DNA from: Plectrocnemia conspersa
Taxonomy: Eukaryota > Arthropoda > Insecta > Trichoptera > Polycentropodidae
DNA length: 64,000 bases
Direction: 5' to 3'
Assembly (NCBI GenBank): GCA_009617715.1
Contig: VTFK01000068.1
Coordinates: 496,001 to 560,000 of the forward strand
The notes below the pieces were generated by a model. That model was not told the DNA's origin, did not search any database, and saw only the letters and a program-made list of their open reading frames with translations. Numbering within the stretch: the stretch's first letter is position 1; each line of letters starts with the position of its first letter. Positions 25,630 through 37,742 of this stretch are shown piece after piece. A program made the position numbers and the translations under genes.

Positions 25630-28029
25630 GAATCTAAAAATATACATAATATATTTATTACTACAAAATTTACGTATATATTTTTATTATTTAAATTAAT
25701 TATAAAATATTTTAATTTATTTATTATTCCTATCGAAATCAACATCTTTATCATCGATCTTTCACCCATATCTTAATGAAATCTTTTTCTTTTCGGGAAA
25801 TTTTAATTATGACACTCCTTTTAAGGATTTTACCATTAAATAGATTTATGGCTCGAACTACTACCACCTTTATCGGGAGGTGTTTTTCTACAAAAATTTT
25901 CACTGTTACCCACAATTACAGATCTTACTAATGTTATATAAAATGAAAAGTTTCTTAGTCTCTTTTTCCTCTATGCGATGCAAATCGATTAGTTATACTC
26001 TTCAATATCGTCTTCATTTACCCATGTTCTTCGCCAATGACACAATTTCATTCACAATTAGCGGCCTAATGAGCAACCAGTTAAATATTTAATACCGCAA
26101 TTTAATATTAGTATCTTAATAAAGTACACGCACACGCATATGAAGGAAACTCCGTTCTACATTTTTACTCTGAAGAGTCACTCTTCAATATGGTGCAGTT
26201 GTACATAGCGAGAAGCAATATCCGTCTCCCTGGTAATCGCATTTCACCCTTGTTAAGCACAGTATTTACGCAGGTTCATTTGCGAGATGGTAAATCGCCT
26301 AACCGTGCTCGACTCCTCCACGCTTCCTTGCGCTTTGGAATTTGCAAATCACCCAAGAATTGATCTATGATACCCCCAAGATCCCCGAGCGTAATCCCGT
26401 TACATGTACATTATTCGTTCGGGGGTATTAGGTACTGCTTTACATACGCAATTAATCATCGATGGAATAAAAAATGAAATTTTAAACATGTATCATTATA
26501 ATTACGTTTGTTACATCGTAACCATTACCTTAGTGCCCGGTGTCAACCTGAAGGAGCAGGAAGGTAGAATATACTGTACAAATTCCTTTTCCTTGGGGCG
26601 TATTTTAATTAAGGCCGACAAGGACAGAGAGCGATGAGATAAAGCGAGATGGGCCTATTGAATGAATAATACGCAACGTGAACTTGTACAACAAAAGTCG
26701 GAAGAGCTTTAAATTTAAATTCAGACAATAGCATAGTAACTCGGTTATATTATTCATTTTAAAATATTTCTAGATAAGTAGTTAACTTTTTTTATTACTA
26801 ATGACATAAGAATCTATGTGATGTATAAGATTCGAATCATTTATTCTTACTTACAAGTAGGAAATTGTTGAAAAGCATATGAATGGATCTAATGAAATAG
26901 CAAATAAATCTGATAGTATAATATTATTAATACCTGTGTGCGAAGTGGACGTGTAAAAACTACATTTCTGCGGTGTACTGTCGTGGGTGGTCGATGATGC
27001 AATCAAAGGACATAAAGTATAAGTGTATATATGCAAATAAAAGCAAAATGGTCGTGAAATGATAAAAAAATCGTCAGAATGACTAAAAAGGAATGAATCG
27101 TGGGCGTGAAAGGAAAATGTAATGTGGCACGCGTATAAAAACCCACACGCCTGAGCTTTTATTGCTTGATTAAAATATAGTGACAAAGTGTAAATAACAT
27201 CTATAAGTACGGTAACCATACATTAGAAAACATAATATTCGAAGGAAATTAAAATATATTTTTATAAAAAAATATTTAGAAAAAATGTTTACAGTATGAT
27301 TGAGTTGCAGCTTTTAATTTTTATTTATTAATTGGTAAATAACATATTAAATTATATATTATTTTATTAAAAAACAATATAAGATGTATTTATGATCTTA
27401 GAGAAATTATTGTAAAATTTAAAAAAAATACACAGCTTTTTTTATTATTTAATTTTAAACTCAATGTTTCTAAAATATGCTATAAAAATACTTGTTTAGT
27501 ATAATAAATATATCTACATATATTATTACGTAGTTTTGACAACAAGCAAAATGCTGTTTAGCTACTTTAAGCTGAAATAACTTTTCCTTGTTACTTCTTA
27601 TTTTTAATTAGCGATATTATTAATAAGAGTCTTTTTTTTGATATGGAGGCATTATCATGTGGCATTCTGTATCATACGGCTCGTCCGGAAACTTATTGAT
27701 AATTATTTTATGACATGTTAATTAGTTCATAAATAAACCTGAAAAGCGTTATTATGCTATAAATTTGAACCTGAAAGCTAAAAAAATTGCCGATCTTCAT
27801 TACAGATTTCAGAATGTTCTCAAAAATTTCACAAACACAAAATTTCTCAATGACACATGTTTTTAAATTTCTATCGTCTCTGAAAAACCATAATTTTTAT
27901 TATATTTTTAATATAATTGATCATTTTTTAAAAATTAAAATCAAGTTTTGCTAATCTGTTATTTTAATATTAAATTTACATCTTTTAAAGCATATCGCAT
28001 TTATATTAATAAAAAATAACATTCACACA
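25630..28029. other. intergenic, no gene seen
   Basis: More complex, G+C-richer patches at 26100-26660 and 26930-27210. Open frames there (77 codons plus strand, 122 codons minus strand) show no domain. Otherwise A+T-rich. Confidence 0.5.
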
Positions 28030-28695
28030 TACATGTTTTTAATAATTTTCAGCGAAATTTTATATTCAAAAATACAAATATAAAATTTTTGCCATTTGTC
28101 AGCTCTACAAAAATCTGCCAATTTATAATATTACAAAGAATTTGTATCTGAAGAAATATGTGTATGTTTTATTTTCACTTCAATATTATAGATAATATCA
28201 CATATTTAAGGATGGAATAGTGTAGTCCGCAACGTCTCAGACTATTAACTTTGAGGTTTCGAGTTCAAGCCCCGGCAGTGGTACTCGAATTTTTATTTAA
28301 AAAAAATGCGCTATAATAAAAAAAAAATCGGCCCCAGCTGCTGTGACATCTATTGCTTATAAATTATATATAATAATTTATAACTATTAATATAGATATC
28401 ACCGATATCCAGACTTTCACTCTGGTGGTTAATATTTACATGTAGATTCTCATTATATCTGATTGATTTACTCAGTAAAGATTTACCCCGTTGTAACGCA
28501 TTGGGCTTACGCCTGTCAGGTTACAACATAAAAAATGTATTAATAAATAATAACCTCAAACATACATTTTTTTATAATTTGCAGCAAATTTTAGTATTAA
28601 AAAATAAAAATATATAGTTCTTGGCATCTCTACGAAAATCTGCCAATGTATCTGAAGAAATAAGTGTATTTTTATTTTTACTTCCATATTAAAAG
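28030..28695. repeat. direct duplication flanking a SINE
   Basis: 28030-28195 and 28560-28695 are diverged direct copies. They share the order ACATACATxTTTTTxATAATTT, CAGCRAATTTTA, a TAAAAATAxAAATATA block, CTCTAC.AAAATCTGCCAAT, GTATCTGAAGAAATA and GTGTATxTTT. The SINE-A copy at 28208-28527 lies between them. The arms are far too long for a target-site duplication, so this is an older local duplication or a composite repeat. Confidence 0.75.
28208..28527 (+). mobile_element. SINE-A, full-length reference copy (tRNA-derived)
   Basis: A 320-bp retroposon. The head resembles a tRNA gene: an A-box-like TAGTGTAGTCCG at about 28219 and a B-box GAGTTCAAGCC at about 28260, the internal RNA polymerase III promoter. 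A T/A-rich linker and GGCCCCAGCTGCTGTGACAT follow, then a stem-loop CCAGACTTTCACTCTGG (one mismatch). The 3' domain forms a hairpin closed by GTTGTAAC (28490-28497) and GTTACAAC (28520-28527). Related copies lie at 11.7, 19.6, 31.5, 37.4, 46.4, 59.6 and 61.9 kb. It encodes no protein and would rely on a LINE reverse transcriptase. The partner LINE is not identified. Confidence 0.88.
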
Positions 28696-31435
28696 CACTT
28701 GGATATGATTAGCTTAGTTACCATATTATGTTTTAAATAAAAAAAAAAACATTTTTTTAAAACATATATGTGTTATATTTTGGCCCATCTTTGCAAAAAT
28801 CAAACATATGTTTAACCCTTTAATTGCCAAAATTTGATGAATCTGCTTGTGCCTCTTTGATTCATATGTAATGAGCTTTAAATAATTTGCTTCAAAGACA
28901 TTTTTTTTTAAATATATTTTTTTATACATTGCTATTCCTAAAAGGATCAGCAAATATAAGGTTAAATTTTGACTATAAAGAATTTTAATGCATAACTTAT
29001 ACTTGCCAAATTTTCTATCCAATCTATAATTAGAGGAAATGTGGCTAAGGATGTCTTTCTTTTTATTTCTTTACAACAATTAAAATACCACACAATATGT
29101 AACCTTAGATCGACTGCTCCAATTCGAACAATGTTTTTCTCGCTTCCAAGTTGCGAGGCTATTATCTGGAGCCAAGGAGTATCAGCCGCGTGTAATTATC
29201 ACGTTATATTCAAAGTCACCCTCCCCGGAGGGGGTGGTTTTGGGAGTTGAATGAGGGTCGTTAAACTCGGCCTCGCCGAGTTTCAATCGATTTTATCATC
29301 ATCCTAATGAACTTGAACTGGGGTCGCCTGTCCTTAATTTGTTGACGTAGGTCCGGGTCCCCGCGGGCCCCATTCATTATAGACTTAAGAACGGGCGTCT
29401 TGGCATTACACGTTCTCAACCTTTTGCACTCGTGACGCGCGATCGGGCGCGCTGTGAAATTAATTTGACGGCGCGCTTTTGTCACGCGATACTTTTAGAT
29501 TACTTTAACCACGGTATCTATTTAATTTGTAAATATGTGAATTAACCCTTCAGATAAAAATAAATATGTGAATAATTTAAATATCAAGAAACAGATCATC
29601 ACTATGTCACTATCCGTCAATGGGTTATAAAATCGAGTAGCTGTGCTATTAAATACCTAATAATACTTATGAGCGCAGGGGTTGGTAATTCGGTGTCACT
29701 TAAGAATAGATTGTAATGTATCATACTACGGCTTTCAAATTTTATTGTAGAATAAATAATAACGGATATTAGTTGTATTCTCTCTAAAGATATTTAAGAT
29801 CTCTTTTGAACCGTCTCTGACATAAAAGAAAATGTTTTATTATTTATAAAAATTATACAAAAAAAAAACCTCAATATATGTAATCTGATATTGCATAGTT
29901 AACGATCTGCGGTTAACCACACACAAAAATTAAATCTATATTATCTAAGATTTGCTTCTTAAAAAATTTTCGATGTGATATTGTATTTTTATTAGATGAA
30001 TACTGTCGAATTATCTTTACTTTCTGTACGAGCGAGTTTTAGTATATTTAACGTATTAAAAAAAAAATCTGGCTAGTAATTAGGTTAGTTTAAAATAATT
30101 AGAAGGCGTGTCAAAAAAGTGAGTAAAAATATAATCAGTGCTTATCTGAAATATGTTTAATTAGCAAAAAATTAGCATACTTTTTTCTAAACACAAACTG
30201 TACACGTGCGCTTCCAAATGAAGCAATTATAATATATATTTTTTTACCTATTGTTCTGCTACTATTCATTAGCCCTCGAGCGACTTGTTAATAATAATAA
30301 CAAGCTACAGTTTTAAGTTAATAATATATATAATGTAGCAATCGGATGACTAATTGAAATATATTTTTAAAAAAACTTAAAGATCTCAAAGCTCTATTTA
30401 TTTTTCCTTTTCTCTCCGTACCCAAGATGCTCTTTTAACCAACACTATCCAATAGAAATCGTTCCGCCTCGAAGGAGATTTCATCTCGTTGGGTTATGAA
30501 ACGTAATATTTTACGGTCGTTCCCTAGGTGCACTTAGCATTATTGCGGTGAATCCAAGCAGTTTGTTGGGCCAAAGCGGCGAGGCATTACTTAAATGAAA
30601 ATATTGAGGTGTTTTTCTTTCTTCGCCCGAACGTCTTTGGAATGTATGGAGAAAGCAAAATAGGCACTAAGTGGCAAAAAAAAATTTTTCTATTATTTTG
30701 ATATGTTATCGCCTAAATAATATAACTTTTCTCTATCATGATATGCAATACATTTTAAGATACACTTATTATATTCCGCAAATAAATTTTATACATTGAA
30801 CAATTTAGTAGAAATCCAATAAATCAATCCTGGATAATATATCAGTCTAAATACCCAGACTTTTTAAACATCCAGGACACGCGTTACAGTTCAAGTGCGT
30901 TCCTGAATTATTTTAAGCTTTAAGCTTTATCTCATAGTTAATTATCAAAATAAACTGTATAATTAGTTATATTATATCTCGTGGATTTATTTGACAATAT
31001 ATAATATAACCTATATTAGAGATTTTCTTATAAATATATTCTTTGTATTTTATCTTAAACAATCAAATCAGACATTTTATCTTTAACAATCAAACGGGAT
31101 AATATTTCAATTGAAAATTAATATCCAATTATTTTTTTTTAAGATTGACTACTACATTCTACAACTTGGAATTCCTTCAAATGTCTTTTCAATCCATTAT
31201 TAGTTGACTCTTAACGCGTTTTTTTTATAGAGTCGCTTCATTAAATGCTTCTAGACTTGTGAACTATTTTTTTTAATACAGACTAAAAATTAAATAAATT
31301 TAAAACATATATACAAAACACTCGGTTATGAAAATAGTTTTTAAATGCAATAAAAACATGACAAAAAATCACAGAAAACAGATGATGAATGACACTGAAT
31401 TTAAATTTATCTAAAATTTAAAATAATTTAATTTT
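28696..31435. other. intergenic with a G+C-rich island
   Basis: 29100-29510 is a CpG-rich island carrying two stem-loops (listed separately) and open frames without domains. 30410-30670 is a second, smaller island. TTAACCCTTTAATTGCC at about 28813 resembles a piggyBac-like end without a proven partner. The rest is A+T-rich. Confidence 0.5.
29219..29283. other. two adjacent stem-loops in a G+C-rich island
   Basis: CCCTCC-CC-GGAGGG at about 29219-29232 is followed by AAACTCGGC/GCCGAGTTT (29263-29271 and 29275-29283, loop CTC), both perfect. They resemble a structured RNA or cis-regulatory DNA. No family recognised. Confidence 0.45.
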
Positions 31436-31598
31436 AATATGCAGACATACACCCAATGCATTATAACGGGGTAAATCTGTACCAACTGATTAAGTCATTT
31501 TTTTATAAATTAAAATTTGTGTGCCGCTGCTGGGGCTCGAACCCGCAACCTTAGAGTTACTAGTCTGAGACGTTGCGGACTACACTATTCCGTCCTTA
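31436..31598 (-). mobile_element. SINE-A, internally deleted copy
   Basis: The tRNA-like head is on the minus strand at about 31510-31598 (GGGCTCGAACCCGCAACC is the inverse B-box; CTATTCCGTC closes the head). The 3' domain ACCCAATGCATTATAAC with GGGGTAAAT is at 31449-31476. Most of the body between them is missing, making it about 160 bp. Confidence 0.85.
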
Positions 31599-33416
31599 AT
31601 TATGTGATATTTTTTAAAGTATGTTATATAATAATATTTTATTGATTTTTTTGCCGATTTTATCATATACTAAGTAACGCATAGTTGTTTTTAAATAGCT
31701 ATTTTATTTACATATATACATTAGGCTTTATTATCTTTGTGTTTTATTAATATTTATTTAGCAAAATTCAAGTTTTAAGTTTCACCTACAAATTAAAAAT
31801 CTTGCTGTGATTATTTTTTAAGGTTTAATGGAATTATAGTTTTCATTAAAACTGTTTATCAAATTGTGCAATTAGTTATTTATTTTATTCACAATATTTT
31901 TATTGATATTTATACCGTTAAAACATATTTATTTATAAATTGAATAAGAATAATCCATTCTTATTTTGTTATAACACACAAACCTCTCACTGGCAGACTA
32001 TCATGTATGAAACTCCCATATGAAGGGGGCATGGTTTACCTTGCGTTCCCACCCTTCACATGTGGTAGGCCCTGATGTGTGTAGGAAAAATTCAAAGAAA
32101 TCCCCTTCTTGAACAAGGCACCCCAAAGGCGCATTTCCCAGGCCTCTGCGACGGTAAAATATTGGGAATGTCGCATATATGGATATTGGGAAGATCGTAA
32201 ATAGGAGGTTCCGGGTTGGTCGGATAAGAGGGCGCATTTCCTTTTCGCCCAACGGCGTTCTTTTATATACGTATATTTTATATATGGCAGCGGCGAATGG
32301 AGGAAAGAATAGACGTAAGAATGAAAAGAAAATGGCGACACTGCGCAAATCGATAGATACGTACGTATGTGTGTGTATGTGGAACTGGGATGGAATTTCG
32401 AATGCGGAAAATTCGTATTAGCAATACGTGCCCTGGGATAATATTCATCTCCGGATGAATATGCAGATATTCTCAACATTTTAGTTTAAAAATTGTTCCA
32501 TGATTTTTTTATTATTTCTGATGAAAAAAAAAAATATTTCACCCAATATTTATTTAACTTTTATGTTATTTGTTAACATCGATAAATTACCATAATTAAA
32601 TCTATAACTGCTTGAATTTACACAAATAATACACTCAACGAAGCCGTGCCTTATATAGAAGCTCTCGAAAGGCTTTCCGAAAACAGAAATATCCACTTTC
32701 AAATAAAACAAACAACTAGAACGAGAAGGCGTACTCAAACGAAAGAAAGCTTTTTGTAACCAGATACGATTCTTATTCTAATATATTTTATATTTTTATT
32801 TATAAAATATCACAGGACTGACAATAGCGCAATAGATAAAAGCTCTTGCTTTTTAAGAGCACAGAATATTCGGTTTTAACCAGTTTTTGAAAAAATATAG
32901 GCTTAAACCTAACATAAACTCCACTTAATTGTCAATGAAGTCCATTAATCTTGTATGTTGAATAAATTTACTTGTGCTAAGTATTTTTAAATTCACTGCT
33001 ATGGTTTATATGTTTCATCTGGTGATACTTATTATATTTTAATTCGATACTAAGGTTAGTAGACAAGTATATATAATATATATTAATGAATATGTTTATC
33101 GACAATTATTTCTTTAACTACTATAAAGTCTTTGATGGAAAAATGAATTAAAACGAATCAAATTAAACAAATTAATCAATTTAAATCAATCAAATCTACT
33201 TTCAAATAAAAACATACAATATATTCTATGTTTCCGATTTATAACTATGTTTATGTTTACAATGTAAGAAAAAATAAAATAAAATGACTAAAAAATCTTT
33301 ACAATTCAGGTAAAATAAAAAATAAAATAAAAATAAGAAATAACAAATTTAATGATAATTTAAATGTATTAAGCTGAGGATCTGTAACCATTTATATGTG
33401 GTATTTTTGCCTTTAA
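31599..33416. other. intergenic, no gene seen
   Basis: A G+C-richer island at 31980-32480 carries overlapping open frames on both strands (up to 147 codons on the minus strand), none with a domain. It also has AAAATGGCGAC at about 32329. Otherwise A+T-rich. Confidence 0.5.
32817..32890 (+). repeat. possible degenerate tRNA-like SINE head
   Basis: TAGCGCAATAGATAAAAGC and, about 35 bp on, TCGGTTTTAACCAG have the spacing of polymerase III A and B boxes. A short stem CTCTTGCTTTTTAAGAG lies between them. No second copy was found in the window and the B-box is degenerate. Weak. Confidence 0.3.
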
Positions 33417-34180
33417 CGCAATTTGGCATTTTGTGCTTATAATTAAATTTAAGGTTGTTTCTATAGTATGAAATGATAAAGGTTCTTTGATTGTTGGTAT
33501 CAGAAAGTTTTTTTTAATTATTATAAAGAAGTAATTTAGAAAAAATAGTATCACTATGGTTACTCTACACCTAGCAATCATTTGTTAAAATGATTTTGAA
33601 TTAATATTTGAATATTTATATTTTATTTTTTGTAGTAAGTGCGTTTTTTCTATTAAATATCGGTCTGAGGGTCACAATGAGAGAAAAGTTACAAAATGTG
33701 TTTATTAAATTTTAGCTTGAAGTCAAGATGTAAGCACAGTATTTAACGTTTTTCTACGTTTCGTAAATATAACTGACATTGTTTTATTCTAGTTTATTTT
33801 AATTTTTTAATTTGGCTTAATTTAAGATTGTTTCTATAGTCGTCTGAAATGATAAAGTTCTTTGATTATTGGTATCAGAAGGTTTCTTAAAGATTAGCAT
33901 AAAAATATATATACATATACATATATATAATTTTGAAAAATTAGTGATTTAGAAAAAATGGTTTTTACTGGAGTTACCTACACCTAGCATACATATGTTA
34001 AAATGGGTCTGAATTAGTTAGGTCTAAGTTACTCTACACCTAGCAATCATATGTTAAAATGGGTCTGTAATATTATTTGAATATTAATATTTTTATTTTT
34101 GTAGTAAGTGCACTCTTTCTAATAAATATCGGTTTAAGAGTCAGAAAAAAATTTACAAAATGTGTTTATTAAATTTTAAC
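33417..34180. repeat. local direct duplication of about 300 bp
   Basis: 33417-33716 and 33808-34180 are direct copies sharing GGTATCAGAA, TTTAGAAAAAATRGT, CTACACCTAGCAATCAT, TGTTAAAATG, GTAGTAAGTGC, TAAATATCGGT and ACAAAATGTGTTTATTAAAT in the same order. In the second copy a unit of about 52 bp containing CTACACCTAGC and GTTAAAATGGGTCTG is further duplicated (about 33983-34070). No coding or transposon ends were found. Confidence 0.85.
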
Positions 34181-34424
34181 GATGTTTTTCGAACTGTTCG
34201 TTAATAACATTATGTCATAAATTTTATTTATTATTTATAGCGAACAATCTAAAGTTTAGATATACTTTCAGTATTAAAATAACATTTTTCAAAAGTCTTT
34301 ATATATAATATTTGATTATTATATTTATTATTTTAAATATATTTTGGTCATAACTAATATTTTTATTTATTTTTTTAATTTATGTATGAGCTAGAGTAGC
34401 TTATTACTAGAGGATTTTTAATCC

Positions 34425-34622
34425 CTAATACGTACGGTCTAGCTCGATTTTTTTTTGTTCTCCGCGATAATCCTCCTGTGAGATTAGAAATCTGATAAAT
34501 AAATGATCGGTTGAAATTATAATTGTAAAATTCTGATCTTCCAAAAACAATAGAATAGGATTCGAACCTATGTCTTTTAGGTCAATAGACAGCCACTTAA
34601 ACCACTCTATCGTGCTAGTGAA
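34425..34622 (-). mobile_element. SINE-B (second tRNA-derived family), copy 1
   Basis: On the minus strand the head reads GCACGATAGAGTGGTTTAAG, then CTATTGACCTAAAAGACATA and a perfect B-box GGTTCGAATCC. It resembles tRNAs with a long D-arm, but I do not assign the parent. The tail ends near CGAGCTAGACCGTACGTATT. The tail motifs TTATAATTT..A..GATCA recur in the copies at 59.8 and 62.6 kb. About 200 bp; no protein. Confidence 0.78.
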
Positions 34623-36018
34623 TAAAATGTTTTTATGTAGTACTATATATACATATTTAAAAATATTTAATGCACAATACTCGCACCGAGTATATGACAC
34701 GTTGTTATATCCTCAACAGCTTCCTGCGCGAGGGATACTGTACCGTGACGACGAGTGGAAATTGCGGATGCTTTTCCGAGAGAGTCTGATGAGGGGTGTG
34801 AGATGATCATCATCATCAACAACTCATATTTTCCAACCCCCGCCCCTAATGTATATATAGAGAGCAGAGCAAATGGCGACCCTCACTGAAAATACTACGA
34901 CGATATCTACGAAAAGCGTCGACGCCATTTCCACTTCTATATACCCCAACCCCACACGTTTGAGTTTATTTTTGTAACAAGAATATGAAATATACCATAA
35001 AAATATACTTACATACTTTAGAAGATGTTATCCGAATATGTTATCAAAGTTTAACTGGAATATGATATTTGCTTATTTTATTGCGATTATTAAAAAGGTT
35101 ACTGTTTTTTTGTGATACGATAATAGCTTATAGTTAGAAATTTTTTAAAACGTTAATGACAAAAAATAACAAATTATAAGTCACTAGATTGGTTCATTCT
35201 GTTCAATATATATAATATAATCAATATATACTGTATTTATTGATCTACAATACAACTTGCGCATTGTTTACGATTTCAGTTGATTGAAAAAATTACTGTA
35301 ATTTTCTATATGTTTATTTTTTTGCTTTTTATACATATTTTTTACTGTATGTGTTAGAAAATCTCTCAATTAATAATATAATAAATTTAAATAAGCCATC
35401 GGGTATGTCCATTATTATAAAGTTGACAATTGTGTTAGCCAATTTACACTTTAAGTCAGCTTTGAATAATATTTTATAACAATATACATGAAATTGTCCA
35501 TTCCAAAAAATGACATTTTCTTAAGCTAGCTAATATTTGTGAAGTATAAATGTATAAATACATATGTATGTTCTAAATATGGAAGAAAATGTAATACATT
35601 CGAAAATCTGCCTACGGATGCGACCCAAAGAGGGCGCAAAACGAGCACGGAATCCCGTTGGCGAAATTTCCGGCTTCTAATTGATATTCACAGGAACCAT
35701 TTGCGACACGGGGCGCAAAAGTTGCTCCTGTCGGGTGGCAGCCCTTAGGGTCGCGACCCGAGGGCGGAACTTTTGTACCCTGTCTCTCGAACTTTTCCTC
35801 CGTCGATTTTCCGACAAAAATTTGTAATAACTTCACGGTCGAAGGAGCTACGCGACGCGCGCTGCGCTCTCCATCTGACACGTTTTACGATATAACTCTG
35901 AGGGGTGAAAGTTCGATAGACATCCAAACATGCCATTATTCGAAAACATATCATATTGGAAATCCTAGCTGTTTTCTAAAAAAAAATCAGTATTTAATTA
36001 AATTTGTAGTCAGACGAT
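34623..36018. other. intergenic with two G+C-rich islands
   Basis: 34680-34970 has the C-rich runs CAACCCCCGCCCC and CCCAACCCCAC and two copies of an ATGGCG-type word (one inverse). 35590-35890 is CpG-rich and carries the perfect 12-bp palindrome GGGTCGCGACCC at 35748-35759. No coding domain in the open frames (91 codons or fewer). Confidence 0.5.
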
Positions 36019-36200
36019 CAGGGCCATCTAAAGCGAATCCAAGTCTTGGGAAAATTATGTTTCCGGGCCTCATAACAAAAATGCTATTTTTTTATATTTT
36101 TCAACATCGTATATAATTCGTAGAATAAATAATAAGAGGTACGAGTCAACCCTTTCTATGCTTCAAATAAATAAAAAAATTAGCCACCATTGCGACATAG
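36019..36200 (+). repeat. hAT-end-like repeat, copy 2
   Basis: CAGGGCCATCTAAAGCGA, then TTCCGGGCCTCATAACAAAA and AGCCACCATTGCGA, aligned with 10525-10680. It carries a small insertion relative to copy 1. One end of a probable hAT element; the other end is not found. Confidence 0.6.
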
Positions 36201-37355
36201 TATTCGATCTGAATTTTCAGATCAAATACCTTAATTTGATGCTACTAATTTACATTCGTTTAAAATTTCCTCTCATGTCGAATATTTTTTAAAAGTTTAA
36301 AAAGCAATGCTGCATAGGATAAAGTGGGTCCGTTCCAAATATTTAAAAATATTTATTCTTTCTAAAAAGTTTTTAATGGTTATCAGAAGTATTTTAATAG
36401 CAAAAAAATGTTTTCCTCAACTACTCTAATCATCCTTATTTTTGCTCTCAAAACTACATTAATAGTCAGATAAAAAATAGTAGATTTCAAAAATTTATGG
36501 GAACTTTGAATGAAAATCTGTTGGCGAACCTAAATCTCGTTTTTTTTTAATAATTTAAATATGGTTTTTTATACTTATCTTGTTTGAAATATGAAAATTA
36601 TAAAATAGAAAAAGTTGTTACTCATAATTTTTATTACGTAAATTCATCAATCTCTGAAAAATTTAAAAGTGAATATGAAAATATTAATTTCTCGAAAAAT
36701 CAAATTTCCTATACTTCATTTTATTTAAAAGAGTCACTTTTAGACTTATCTTCCATTTCACAAGTTGTCAATTGTTATTCCGACACTCTTCAAATTGTTA
36801 TACATATACATACGTAAATGATAACATATTACATTGCTACAATAAATTATTAATTTTATTAGCTTCTAACTTTCACTATTTCAACATAGAAAAAAATTTA
36901 TATTTTTAATTTTTTTTAATTTTTAAAATATAGAAAAGAGTAATAATGATAAGTATATCGAATGTACATCTGCATCTTGTACTTCAGAAAAAAATGGTGG
37001 GGCGTACACCAAAAGTTGTCATCTCTTTTCCACTTATAAATAATGATGAAATGGATTGACCTCAAAGTGACTCTGTTAAAAGAAACGGTGTATAGACACT
37101 TGAGTTTTTTTACACTTTTGCCTCAACGATCTTCTTTGGCATCTGAATCTAATGTTTTTTAATTGTTATCAATCGATCATCTCAACTGAGATTTTATTAT
37201 CATTTTAAAACCTTTTTGATGAATGTTGAGGTTATATTAATATATTATTCAATAACATTTTTATAACTAATAACACACGACCCGCTTAGTAAAATATATT
37301 CCTGTTTTAATTTCCAATAGTAATCGTGTAAAATCAAGACTGAACTATTTTTGTA

Positions 37356-37420
37356 CATGGAATAACGTAGTCCGTAATGTCACAGACTAACAACTCTGAG
37401 TTGCGAGTTCGATAAAACAG
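37356..37420 (+). mobile_element. SINE-A, head fragment
   Basis: ATGGAATAACGTAGTCCGTA, CACAGACTAACAACTCTGAG and TTGCGAGTTCGA match the tRNA-like head of SINE-A. The body is not present. Confidence 0.75.
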
Positions 37421-37587
37421 ATTTAATAAAAATATGAAAATAAATAAAATATTCATATGTACATGTATGTATTTAATAACAACAAAAAATAAAAACATAT
37501 AAGTATACAATTAAATTTGGATCATAAAGAACCAGTGTGTGTTTTTTTTTTTCCATCAGAAAACTTTTAGGGTATATTCCAAGGCTC

Positions 37588-37742
37588 AATACTTTATTTA
37601 ATCTAATTATAGTAATAAATTAATGTTCATCTTGACTTATTAAACATCCGTATAATATATTTTATTTATTAAGACTTTCCCAAGATACAATATTTAATTA
37701 AATCTAATTATAGTTTAAAATAAATGTACATCTTAACTTATT
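37588..37742. repeat. about 54-bp unit duplicated, period about 101
   Basis: ATCTAATTATAGT..AA.AA, then ATGT.CATCTT.ACTTATTA, occurs near 37600-37642 and again near 37702-37742 in the same orientation. Confidence 0.65.

Noticed and set aside
26851..27219. 122-codon minus-strand open frame
   Set aside because: Composition dominated by Phe, Ser, Ile and Tyr from A+T-rich DNA. No domain recognised.
28208..28285. Possible functional tRNA gene
   Set aside because: The A and B boxes belong to a repeated SINE head found at several other places. It does not fold into a complete cloverleaf by eye and continues into the SINE body.
32036..32479. 147-codon minus-strand open frame
   Set aside because: It lies in an island where both strands are open. 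The residues are rich in Ser/Tyr/His without any domain, and no splice or homology signal supports it.
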